The notes beneath the pieces are model-generated. The model did no database searches. It worked only from the letters and a program-made list of their open reading frames with translations, and had not been told where the DNA came from. The position numbers and the translations under genes were made by a program. A stretch of DNA of 17,110 nt from Gammaproteobacteria bacterium UBA4475 (GTDB taxonomy: Bacteria; Pseudomonadota; Gammaproteobacteria; Pseudomonadales; Azotimanducaceae), in assembly GCA_002389265.1 (NCBI GenBank), contig DGOD01000294.1, forward strand, positions 1-17,110, written 5' to 3'. Shown here one piece after another: positions 1 to 8,220 of this stretch (positions within the stretch are counted from its first letter, which is position 1; every line of letters starts with the position of its first letter).

Positions 1-1221
1 ATCATTGATGTTGCGCGGCGGTTCTTTGGTGAGCGGTTTAGTAGTCAGCAACTGGTGGCGCTCTGTCGAGACATACGGGTGGAGTTATTGAATTTCGGAA
101 ATGACGATATAGCGTTGCAGTTGGCTAGCGAAAATCTAGGTGCAGTAGTCCGACTCTTGATCGCTGAATTTGAGAAGACCCCAACTGAGTTGGAGCTCGA
201 TCAATTGCTGGGTGAACCGGCGATCGCGCTACGGATCGACGAGGTGGACCTTGCCTTGGGCCAATTGATTGCGTCTTTAGCGCCCGCTGCAGTGCGAAGT
301 GGTTCGTTTGCTCATTGTTACTCTAGGGCGTTACGTCTGGCTGATTACCTGGCATTACTGACGGAGGCGGGTACCGACGATGATAATATCCACTGGCTAG
401 AACGTCAGACCCAGGGTTTTACATTACATCTGTCGCCTATTTCAATTGCGACTCTGTTGGAAGCGGAGTTTGCCAGTGACAAAAGTTGGGTGTTAACCTC
501 GGCGACGTTGTCCGTTGCCAATGAGTTCACCCACTTTAAGCGCTACCTGGGACTCGTTGATATCCAAGAGCGAATCTTTGAAAGCCCGTTCTGTTTCGTC
601 AAGCAGGTGAAGGCACACATTCCGCAGGATTTGCCTTTACCAGGTACGGACCGGCATACGCGTCTACTGGTCCACTATTGTATGCCGCTTATTCGTAGTC
701 ATAATGGGCGTACCTTCTTCTTGTTTACGAGCTACAGGGCTTTGCGAATTGCGCGGGAGATATTTGAGGCGCACGTTGACCTGCCGATTCTGGTTCAAGG
801 CAGTATGGCAAAGCCGAAATTATTGGCTCAGTTTCGTGAAACGCCGGGCTGTACTTTGCTGGCGACCAACAGCTTTTGGGAGGGAGTGGATGTTAGAGGT
901 GCCGACCTTAGATGTTTGATTATTGATAAATTACCCTTCTCCAGTCCGGAAGATCCAATGACGGCTGCCCAGTTCAAAGCAGTGATTGCGGCTGGTGGTA
1001 ATGCCTTTTTTGATCATGCCGTTCCTGAGGCTGCAATAGCGCTCAAACAAGGGTTTGGTCGTTTGATTCGCCAGGAGTCTGACAAGGGCCTGTTTGTGCT
1101 CGGAGATCCCCGTGTCAACACTCGCCGCTACGGTAAGCTGTTCTTGAACAGTCTGCCTGAAATGGAATGGCTCGAGAGCTCAGAGCAAGCCGTTAACTAT
1201 TTGGAAAACTTACACGAATGA
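1..1221 (+). CDS. yoaA: DinG/YoaA-family ATP-dependent DNA helicase, C-terminal part (5' end outside window)
   Basis: The frame is open from base 1 without a start, so this is the last 406 residues of a protein whose Walker A/B motifs and iron-sulfur cysteines would lie to the left. Visible are the superfamily 2 helicase-domain-2 motifs: WVLTSATLS (about 487-513), FFLFTSYRAL, TNSFWEGVDVRGADLR, and motif VI QGFGRLIRQ (1048-1074). These belong to the XPD/DinG group of 5'-3' DNA helicases involved in DNA repair. YoaA is favoured over DinG because yoaA lies directly beside tsaB in E. coli, and here the stop overlaps the tsaB start as ATGA. That overlap indicates co-transcription and probable translational coupling. 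Family assignment is firm. The choice between YoaA and DinG rests mainly on context. Confidence 0.88.
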   Translation: MIDVARRFFGERFSSQQLVALCRDIRVELLNFGNDDIALQLASENLGAVVRLLIAEFEKTPTELELDQLLGEPAIALRIDEVDLALGQLIASLAPAAVRSGSFAHCYSRALRLADYLALLTEAGTDDDNIHWLERQTQGFTLHLSPISIATLLEAEFASDKSWVLTSATLSVANEFTHFKRYLGLVDIQERIFESPFCFVKQVKAHIPQDLPLPGTDRHTRLLVHYCMPLIRSHNGRTFFLFTSYRALRIAREIFEAHVDLPILVQGSMAKPKLLAQFRETPGCTLLATNSFWEGVDVRGADLRCLIIDKLPFSSPEDPMTAAQFKAVIAAGGNAFFDHAVPEAAIALKQGFGRLIRQESDKGLFVLGDPRVNTRRYGKLFLNSLPEMEWLESSEQAVNYLENLHE

Positions 1222-1904
1222 AAGTATTGGCGATAGAAACCTCAACCACAGCCTGCAGTTTAGGACTGCGGATTGACGGTGAGACCGTTGAACAGACAAC
1301 GCAATTGGGTCGTAATCACAGCCGGGAAATATTACCGTTGATCTCGGGCCTGTTAGCAGAGACGGCGATAGATTTGCGCTCGCTGGATTTGATCGTCTAT
1401 GGCAAGGGACCAGGATCCTTTACTGGATTGCGTATTGCCCTGGGTGTGGTTCAGGGCTTGGCTTATGGCGTTGGCATTCCTGTTGTGGGGATATCGACCC
1501 TGGCTTGCTGTGCCCAGGGTCGGTATCGTATGTTTGGCGATGAACAGATCGTTGTTGCCCAGACAGCACGCCTGACAGAGGTGTTTTTCGGTGCCTACGA
1601 AGTCAATCAAGGTTTCGTTGAGCCGATCTTGGCGGATACCATATTTGAAGCGGCACAAGTACCCGAGTTAGCCGCTGGTAGCTGGGTCGGAATCGGTAGT
1701 GCGTGGCAGTTACGAGAGACCATGGAAGCCGCCTTGTGCGTAAAGATGGCCGATGTCCAGCTTGAGGTCTTCCCACGAGCCCATGATCTGCTCGATCTTG
1801 GAATTGTGGGCTATGAATCCGGTGAAGCCATCAGCCCCATGTTGGCGACACCTGAATACCTGCGGGAGCAGGTGGCTAATAAGCCAGGGTCTGGAACGAA
1901 ATAA
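1218..1904 (+). CDS. tsaB: tRNA threonylcarbamoyladenosine biosynthesis protein TsaB (YeaZ)
   Basis: TsaB is the non-catalytic, ASKHA-fold partner of TsaD (with TsaE). The complex transfers the threonylcarbamoyl group from TsaC-made threonylcarbamoyl-AMP to A37 of ANN-decoding tRNAs. The 228-residue length is normal. The N-terminus MKVLAIETSTTACSLGL and the segment GPGSFTGLRIALGVVQGLAYG-like (about residues 64-84) are the family signatures. The ATG at 1218 overlaps the helicase stop by four bases (ATGA) and GGAAAA lies a little upstream, so translation is probably coupled to the helicase. The C-terminal half is variable, as is usual for TsaB. No tsaD is in the window. The identification is confident. 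Confidence 0.95.
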   Translation: MKVLAIETSTTACSLGLRIDGETVEQTTQLGRNHSREILPLISGLLAETAIDLRSLDLIVYGKGPGSFTGLRIALGVVQGLAYGVGIPVVGISTLACCAQGRYRMFGDEQIVVAQTARLTEVFFGAYEVNQGFVEPILADTIFEAAQVPELAAGSWVGIGSAWQLRETMEAALCVKMADVQLEVFPRAHDLLDLGIVGYESGEAISPMLATPEYLREQVANKPGSGTK

Positions 1905-2076
1905 CGCTATGGCGGTTGCCGCCGTTGTGGATAACTGAGCCTGACGGTAGCACCTGCATGCCACATTTCTGACACGCAGTTACCTGACAATTTACGCAAT
2001 AAATTACACGACAATATGCCCTAGAAGGTGTTGAAGCGATGATGATGGCCACAATTGATGCTTGGTTCCCCACTCT

Positions 2077-2733
2077 ATGTCACGATTTCAGTTAATCCAC
2101 GGACCTACCGGTTATCAACTGCAGGATCAGGCGAGTCTGCAAAAGCCGCTATTGATCGATTTTAATGCGGGCGCTCTGCAGTATCGGCGTAACCACGGAG
2201 GCAAGAAAGAATTGTTGCTTAAGGCCATATCAGCCAAGCCTGGACAGCAGGTGATCGACTGTACCGCGGGCTTAGGCGTTGATGCGTTCCTGATGGCTGC
2301 CAGCGGCTGCACAGTGACGTTGCTCGAACGTTCGCCGGTGTTGGCCCTGCTGCTTGCTGACGGCCTCTCTAGAGGGCGTGAGGGGCCGGAGACGCAGTCG
2401 ATTGTTGCCAGGATGGCGTTGGTTCAGACGGATGCCATCGAATGGTTGGGGCGTTTAGAGAAGCCTGCAGACACGATCTATATCGATCAAATGTTTCCAC
2501 ATCGACAAAAGTCGGCGGCGGTCAAAGGGGGAATGCAGCTACTGCAAAAATTCCTGGGTGATGATGGCCATGTCGCTGATCTGTTGGCGGCTGCGTTGGC
2601 GACTAACAGTCGCCGGGTCGTGGTCAAACGACCGTTGGTAGGCGGTGACAGTGAAGGTATGGCGCCACACTATCAGCTCAAGGCTAAAGCCAGCCGGTTT
2701 GATATCTACCTGCAAAACCCGGCAACTCATTAA
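2077..2733 (+). CDS. rsmJ: 16S rRNA (guanine-1516-N2)-methyltransferase RsmJ
   Basis: RsmJ (YhiQ) methylates N2 of G1516 in 16S rRNA using S-adenosylmethionine. The SAM-binding loop DCTAGLGVDAFLMAASG is followed by VTLLERSP and by the catalytic-region block DQMFPHRQKSAAVKGG, then a terminal KRPL...FDIY stretch. All of these are hallmarks of the family. The protein is 218 residues from the ATG at 2077. A TTG at 2062 is an alternative, with an in-frame TGA at 2056, and neither has a good Shine-Dalgarno. E. coli RsmJ is about 250 residues, so roughly 30 N-terminal residues appear to be absent. The catalytic block reads D-Q-M-F-P where I recall D-P-M-F-P in E. coli. It converges with plsB across 9 bases. 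Confidence 0.92.
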   Translation: MSRFQLIHGPTGYQLQDQASLQKPLLIDFNAGALQYRRNHGGKKELLLKAISAKPGQQVIDCTAGLGVDAFLMAASGCTVTLLERSPVLALLLADGLSRGREGPETQSIVARMALVQTDAIEWLGRLEKPADTIYIDQMFPHRQKSAAVKGGMQLLQKFLGDDGHVADLLAAALATNSRRVVVKRPLVGGDSEGMAPHYQLKAKASRFDIYLQNPATH

Positions 2734-2742
2734 TGCCGCGAG

Positions 2743-5256
2743 TCAGGCGGCGGGATAAGCGTCATCAACGGACTGAGTCAGGTGTCGGCGGACTAGCTGG
2801 CGAACATTCACCTTGATGTCCTCTTCAAGACTACCCTGTACGGTTTGTCTGAACAGTTTAAATGCTGGGTACAGACTTAATTGTTGCTGTTGATGACCGA
2901 TAATCTGCCTGGCCTTCAAGGTTGCGATCAAAGTTGAAAATAATGACTTGTCAAAAAACTCAGGTGCGTTGATACCATAAAATACCGACAGTTGGTGCCC
3001 GATAGTCCCAGCGGTAGATTCCACTTCTCGTAATGTTAAATGGCTTCCATGCTCGAGTAACTCGCTGACGATAAAGAAGCGCTGCAGGGTCGGTTCGATG
3101 ATACTACCGAGTTCCATAAGGTTTGCATAAGCGTCACTGGTCACCTCGGGACAGCTCAGTCGGCTACCGTCTCTATCAACTAACTGAATGCTCGCCAGAA
3201 CGTCGACGATGCGACTGATCACTACTGGCAGCTCAGACTCATCCCAGGGTAAGAAGAACTCTGCTCGTAAACAGGGGTAGAGTGTCTGGCAAGTGGTGCT
3301 CAAATCATCAAGGCAGTAACCCTTTTGGATCAGGCGGGCGATGAGTGCAGGCAGAGCGAATACGTGAATCGTGTTGTTCCGGTAGTAGCTCAGTAGTATC
3401 GGCAAGGGTGACGGTGCACTCAAGACGCTGCCAAAAGATTCTTGGGTTCGCAAAATACCCGTGACTGCGACGGCCTCATCGATAATTGCATTGGCGGATA
3501 AGTCCGTGATCGAGAGATAAGGACCAGGCACCATGCCTTGCGCGACCTTGATTAGGGTGTTGACATGGTTGGCTAGCCGAGTCTCTTCGATATTTTGCCG
3601 AGGGGCAGAGAGCAAAATAGTAGCCACTAGGTTGACGGGATTAATTGCGGCCGCGGCGTTGATAGCTTGAGACAGTTGATTCGCCAGCAAACTACAGGTC
3701 CTGGCGAAATCAGCAGAGTCAACGGTGTCGACTTGTTGCCAGTTAGCGAGATGCTGGTCAAAAAAAGCGTGGAGATGGACGGGTTCGCCGAAATTCACGG
3801 TGACTTTGCCGAAAACATTCTTCAGTGACCCCAGGACCCTGAAAATATCCATAATGGACTCGTCTTTTTTTGCGGCGCCGGATAGTTCGTCGAGGTAAGT
3901 CGCATCTTCAAGGATTTTCTCGTAGCCAAAGTAGACGGGCATAAAACAGATCGGCTTTGAAGCATCGCGCTGAAAACTGCGCATGGTCATACTTAACATG
4001 CCCGTGCGAGGTTGTAGAGAACGTCCGGTTCGACTCCGACCGCCTTCTATGAAATATTCAACCGAGTAGCCACGGGTAAACATCAAGTGCAGGTATTCAT
4101 CGAACACCGCCTTGTAGAGTGCGTCACCTTGGAATGATCGGCGCATGAAAAACGCGCCAGCTCGTCGGAGTAAAGGCCCCACAATTGGCATATTGAGGTT
4201 TTTGCCTGCCGCGATATGCGGTGGACTCAAACCATTATGGTAAAGGACATAGGACAGCAGTAAATAATCGATGTGGCTACGGTGGCAGGGCACGTAGACA
4301 ATTTCATGGTTCCTGGCCAGTTCTTTGACCTGGTTGATGTTGTTGATGTCCACCCCGTCATAAAGCTTGTTCCAAAGCCAGGTTAGAATGCCGTGGAAGA
4401 ACCGGATAACTCGGTAGGACTGGTGAGAAGCAATTTCATTGGCATACGCCAATGCTTTCTTTTCCACTTTGGTGACGGTGCCACGCTTGTGCCTGGCCTC
4501 TTTTTCGATCGCGGCGCGAACGGCTGCACTGCTCATCATAGACTGAATCAAGGTTCGACGATGAGAAATGTCTGGACCCAGAATCGCCTGCTTCTGCTGA
4601 TTAAAGCGAACTCTCAGCAGCCGCAGCAGCTTCCGTTCATGCTTCTCATCAGCAGCAGAATCTGTCGTCAGCTCACTGAGATCAATCGCTTGACTGAATT
4701 GGACCAGGATATGTTTTGAATGAAAGATGATGGCTAAGAGTTTTTTGAGGCGGCTGGTGACGGTCCAATTCTCAGAAAACAGGTGTTTAAACCAAGATCC
4801 CTCGCGGTCCGGCTGATGCCCCCAGAAGAGTGATACAGGGATCAGTTTAATGGGACGGGATTGCTCAGCCTGTTGCTCTAATAATTTTGTCAGTCGGCCC
4901 GTATACTGCCGCTGAGTTTTGCGGCCCAGTGCACCTTCAGGCTGGCCGAGGAAGAAGAATGCGCCTCGCTGTTGAGCTTGGCCGAGCGGGTCTGAGGGTC
5001 TTGGCAGGCCGGCGGCTTCGCAGGCCTTGTCGATGACCAATAGGTCGGCGATAGACCGGTACGGCAGGACATAACAAACGTCATCAAGCGTGTTTATCCC
5101 AAGAGTAGTCTCGTCACAGCCGAGAATAGTTGGCTTGATCCAGCTGAATAACAGTTTTTGTAAAACATGAAACTGACGGGCCTTGAGTCGGGTCATCAGC
5201 GATGCGCTGGGAGCCTCTCGATTAACGTTTGCCATCGAATAGATCCGAAATTGCAT
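2743..5256 (-). CDS. plsB: Glycerol-3-phosphate 1-O-acyltransferase PlsB
   Basis: PlsB is the inner-membrane enzyme that acylates position 1 of sn-glycerol-3-phosphate, the first committed step of phospholipid synthesis. It uses acyl-ACP or acyl-CoA. Counting from the start given, the catalytic HX4D motif is H325-D330 in PCHRSHIDYLL. Block III is FIEGGRSRTGRSLQPRTG (about 403-419), which binds the substrate phosphate, and block IV is FMPVYFGYEKILED. At 837 residues it is close to E. coli PlsB (about 807). This start lies inside gspD, overlapping it by 35 bases. A partial Shine-Dalgarno (GAGGGACGAG) lies upstream. ATGs at 5235 and 5196 are alternatives, and similarity to known PlsB begins after about residue 26. 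Its placement last suggests translation coupled to gspD. Confidence 0.96.
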   Translation of the reverse strand: MQFRIYSMANVNREAPSASLMTRLKARQFHVLQKLLFSWIKPTILGCDETTLGINTLDDVCYVLPYRSIADLLVIDKACEAAGLPRPSDPLGQAQQRGAFFFLGQPEGALGRKTQRQYTGRLTKLLEQQAEQSRPIKLIPVSLFWGHQPDREGSWFKHLFSENWTVTSRLKKLLAIIFHSKHILVQFSQAIDLSELTTDSAADEKHERKLLRLLRVRFNQQKQAILGPDISHRRTLIQSMMSSAAVRAAIEKEARHKRGTVTKVEKKALAYANEIASHQSYRVIRFFHGILTWLWNKLYDGVDINNINQVKELARNHEIVYVPCHRSHIDYLLLSYVLYHNGLSPPHIAAGKNLNMPIVGPLLRRAGAFFMRRSFQGDALYKAVFDEYLHLMFTRGYSVEYFIEGGRSRTGRSLQPRTGMLSMTMRSFQRDASKPICFMPVYFGYEKILEDATYLDELSGAAKKDESIMDIFRVLGSLKNVFGKVTVNFGEPVHLHAFFDQHLANWQQVDTVDSADFARTCSLLANQLSQAINAAAAINPVNLVATILLSAPRQNIEETRLANHVNTLIKVAQGMVPGPYLSITDLSANAIIDEAVAVTGILRTQESFGSVLSAPSPLPILLSYYRNNTIHVFALPALIARLIQKGYCLDDLSTTCQTLYPCLRAEFFLPWDESELPVVISRIVDVLASIQLVDRDGSRLSCPEVTSDAYANLMELGSIIEPTLQRFFIVSELLEHGSHLTLREVESTAGTIGHQLSVFYGINAPEFFDKSLFSTLIATLKARQIIGHQQQQLSLYPAFKLFRQTVQGSLEEDIKVNVRQLVRRHLTQSVDDAYPAA

Positions 5257-7135
5257 CTAACGGATCTCGTCCCTCAATTTGTACTTCCCATATACCGGAA
5301 TACTTACGTTTGCTCATGTCCTTGACGTCTTCTTTGGTGGCGAGCACCGTGGGTCTCAGGAACACTAGTAGATTCTGCTTCTCTCGAATCTTGTTGCTGC
5401 TCTTGAATAAGCGGCCCAGGATAGGAATATCTTTGAGCAACGGCACTCCAGAGCTGACGTCAGTGATCTTGTCTCGAATGAGCCCACCTAAGATGATGAC
5501 TTCACGGTCGTCGGCCAGCACTGTCGTGTCGATAGTGCGCTTGTTGGTAATCAAGTCGGCGCTGCCATCGCTGCCGATGGAAGCCAGGCTGGTCTTGTCA
5601 ACTTCCGAAACCTCCTGATGGATCTCGAGGCGAACGAGGGCGCCGTCATGGACATGCGGCGTCACTTCCAGGGTCAGGCCCACATCTTCCCGTTGAATCG
5701 TTGTAAAGGGGTTGCTGGCGCCATTGCTACCGCTGGTTGTTGAGCCCGTGCGAAAAGGCACGTTCTGACCGACAACGATTTTAGCCTGTTCATTGTCCAT
5801 GGTGGTGATACTGGGAGTGGACAACAGGTTGACGTCAGAGTTAGCCGACAGTGCGCGAACGATGACGCCGAAGTTAACCCCGCTGCTGCGTTTAGCCGCA
5901 GCAAGTAGCGGTGTACTGCCCAGATCAGGGACGCTAGATAATTGGCCGTCACCCGCGGCAAGGTTTGCCAGGACGCTTGCCAACGTGCCTGATGGAGCGG
6001 TCACACCGACGGGCAAAGCGCTGCCAGAAACATCTCCAATCGCCAGTTCCGTGCCAAGGGTGCGGGTAAAATCAGAGGTGACCTCGACGATCGCCGCTTC
6101 TATGAGTACTTGCAGGCGGCGAATATCTAAACGCGCGATGATTTCTTTCAGCTCCGCCATGGTCGCCGGGTCGGCGCGGATAACCAAGGCATTGAGGGAT
6201 TCATCGGCTTGAATGCTGGTGGCAATGGCCTGGCTCGCCGAGTCTTTCGGGCTTTTATCAGCGATTAGGTTTTTGAGAATTTCGGCGAGTTGCACCGCAT
6301 CAGAGTGGGCCAGCCGGACCACCTGAATGGTACCGCCACGGTTTGCGGGGACGTCTAGTTCGCCGACCAGCCTAGCCACCTTATCCAAGGTCTCGGGTTC
6401 ACCCTTGATAATCAAACTGTTGGTTCGTTCGCTGGCGACAACCATCACGCGGTTGGGTCCCTTGGCGCCTTTGCCCATTTGTTCGGGTGCCAGTTGTTCT
6501 AGCAGGCTGACGACGTCTTCGATCCAGGCATTCTGGAGCCGGATAATGCGAGTCGTTGAATTATCCGCGATGTCGATTCGATTGATGATCTGGGTTAGTC
6601 GAGCGATGTTTTCTGCATGATCACTGATGATCAAGGCGTTTGGCTCTGATAGGCCGGCAATATGACCATACTGGGGTATTAAAGGTCGGAGAATCTTAAC
6701 CAGTTCATTCGAATCGGTATTTTTAACGCTTAGCACCTGAGTCACCAATTCTTCGCCTGGATTCTCAGTGGAAAAATCCTGGGGATTACCACTCTGCTTG
6801 GCGAGGACCTGCTGAACGATACGAACCACATTGCCGGAAGGGACTGCTGCAAAACCATGGACCCGTAGGACCGCCAGAAACAATTCATAGACGGCGGGCG
6901 TATCCATGGAGGTATTGGAAATGACAGTAACATTGCCTTTAACCCGGGGATCGACAATAAAACTCTTGCCGGTGATGGCGGATACCTGAGTCACAAACTC
7001 ACGGATATCGGCATTTTTCAGATTGATTTTCCAGTTCTCTTGGCTCGCTGCCGGTAGCGACAGTACTAGCGACAGTAGTAGCAAGGTGCTGACGAAGGTT
7101 ATCCTGAGGGTGAGTCTGTGTCCCATTGACAGCAT
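5222..7135 (-). CDS. gspD: Type II secretion system secretin GspD
   Basis: GspD forms the outer-membrane channel of the type II secretion system. From the ATG at 7135 it has 637 residues. A signal peptide has a hydrophobic core (FVSTLLLLSLVLSLPAAS) and cleaves near AAS-Q. The N0 domain (NWKINLKNADIREFVTQV onward) is followed by three KH-like N1-N3 repeats. The secretin core contains VGQNVPFRTG, REDVGLTLEVTPHVHDGA, VIILGGLIRDK and VPLLKDIPILGRLFK. The frame stays open to a TTG at 7192, but that extension would precede the signal peptide awkwardly. ATGs at 7135 or 7126 fit better, and AAGGG lies about 13 bases before 7135. It follows gspC after about 100 bases and overlaps the plsB start. No pilotin gene is visible. 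Confidence 0.96.
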   Translation of the reverse strand: MLSMGHRLTLRITFVSTLLLLSLVLSLPAASQENWKINLKNADIREFVTQVSAITGKSFIVDPRVKGNVTVISNTSMDTPAVYELFLAVLRVHGFAAVPSGNVVRIVQQVLAKQSGNPQDFSTENPGEELVTQVLSVKNTDSNELVKILRPLIPQYGHIAGLSEPNALIISDHAENIARLTQIINRIDIADNSTTRIIRLQNAWIEDVVSLLEQLAPEQMGKGAKGPNRVMVVASERTNSLIIKGEPETLDKVARLVGELDVPANRGGTIQVVRLAHSDAVQLAEILKNLIADKSPKDSASQAIATSIQADESLNALVIRADPATMAELKEIIARLDIRRLQVLIEAAIVEVTSDFTRTLGTELAIGDVSGSALPVGVTAPSGTLASVLANLAAGDGQLSSVPDLGSTPLLAAAKRSSGVNFGVIVRALSANSDVNLLSTPSITTMDNEQAKIVVGQNVPFRTGSTTSGSNGASNPFTTIQREDVGLTLEVTPHVHDGALVRLEIHQEVSEVDKTSLASIGSDGSADLITNKRTIDTTVLADDREVIILGGLIRDKITDVSSGVPLLKDIPILGRLFKSSNKIREKQNLLVFLRPTVLATKEDVKDMSKRKYSGIWEVQIEGRDPLDAISDLFDGKR

Positions 7136-7239
7136 AGTCTGGTGAAATCCCTTGAAAAGGCGAATGTTACTGTAATTCCCCGGATAACCCAACGATCATC
7201 AGTGGTATGCGCAACTTAGTGTTCAAGCTGTGTGCGGAT

Positions 7240-8187
7240 CTACTGTTCTGGAATGGGTACCGTGAGGAAGAATCGTCGATCATCTCGCTGGATCTCAACC
7301 CGAACGCGACGTTGCTCCATAGCCTGGTCGATTAGTGCGCTGTCGCTGCGAACATCGCCTACAGGTGTGCCGTTGACTGACAGAATCATGTCACCCTCTT
7401 GAAGTCCGGCCTGCAGCATTTTCTGGGAGGGCAATTCATCGCTGATACGATAGCCACTAGCCTCGCCTTCACTCACGGCGCTGACGCCCAACTCGCTCAA
7501 CAGACCTGCTGGGTCTGATTCGAGTCTGTCGCGATATTCATTGACAAAATTTTTCAGGTTAGCGCCGGGCTGGGCGACTGCAGTTCGCGGAGTGCGCTGC
7601 CGATCAGCAATGCGCTGCCTGATTTGGCTGAGTCTGGACGCTGGGTTATTGAATTCCACCGCGGGTTCCGGTGAGGCCGTCTCGTTGGCGCTGAATTGCT
7701 GACGTATGTTGCTATCGGAGAACATCAGTTTCTCGATTTGACCGCCGCGCTTAAGGAGGATGTGGTCATTCAATACAGCCTCAAGTACAGCGTTGCCAGG
7801 GAGTCGATCGCCAATGCTGAAGAGTTCGCCGTCTTTGCTCCGTTCCGCGACGATGGCGGTTGAATCTGCTGTCACTGTAGCTATAAAGACGCCTTGTAAT
7901 TCCAGATTTAACCGGGTTTCCGGTGCCTCTGCGGCGACTACAACGTTAGATTGTTGGACGTCACCAAATAGGTTGAGTCTGGCAATGCTACTGGCTGGCT
8001 TACGGGGGCTTTCAACAGCGTTCCCAGCGGGTGCGACGATGCTCACAGGAGCCTTGTCATCCCAGTGCTCCAGCGCGAACAAGATGCCATTGGCCAGGCT
8101 CAGACCGATGACCATCGCCATCACGACACCGATGGACGTGGCCAGTTGTCGCCGGTACTGCTGATAGAAAGCAACGATTGAATCCAA
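7240..8187 (-). CDS. gspC: Type II secretion system protein GspC (PDZ-containing inner-membrane clamp)
   Basis: GspC links the inner-membrane platform to the secretin. The 315-residue product has a short cytoplasmic N-terminus, then one membrane segment at about residues 16-38 (TSIGVVMAMVIGLSLANGIL). The periplasmic HR domain follows, with the typical LNLFGDV and LNLELQGVFIA stretches. A proline/alanine-poor linker leads to a C-terminal PDZ domain (SQKMLQAGLQEGDMILSVNG). The start codon is TTG. It is supported by TGGAG at 8196-8200 on the minus strand, seven bases upstream, and by the lack of a better in-frame ATG before the membrane segment. It lies 33 bases after gspN and upstream of gspD, matching the usual C-D order. 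Confidence 0.93.
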   Translation of the reverse strand: MDSIVAFYQQYRRQLATSIGVVMAMVIGLSLANGILFALEHWDDKAPVSIVAPAGNAVESPRKPASSIARLNLFGDVQQSNVVVAAEAPETRLNLELQGVFIATVTADSTAIVAERSKDGELFSIGDRLPGNAVLEAVLNDHILLKRGGQIEKLMFSDSNIRQQFSANETASPEPAVEFNNPASRLSQIRQRIADRQRTPRTAVAQPGANLKNFVNEYRDRLESDPAGLLSELGVSAVSEGEASGYRISDELPSQKMLQAGLQEGDMILSVNGTPVGDVRSDSALIDQAMEQRRVRVEIQRDDRRFFLTVPIPEQ

Positions 8188-8195
8188 GTCAGTGC

Positions 8196-8200
8196 TCCAA
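8196..8200 (-). promoter_or_regulatory. Ribosome binding site that fixes the TTG start of gspC
   Basis: Reading the minus strand, TGGAG is followed by seven bases (CACTGAC) and then the TTG at 8187. The good spacing supports TTG as the real initiation codon for gspC. Confidence 0.6.
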
Positions 8201-8220
8201 TAGGCGCCGTGGATAAAGGT

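Noticed and set aside
7136..7192. 19-residue extension of GspD from a TTG
   Set aside because: It would place charged residues in front of a normal signal peptide and starts at a weak codon without a ribosome binding site.
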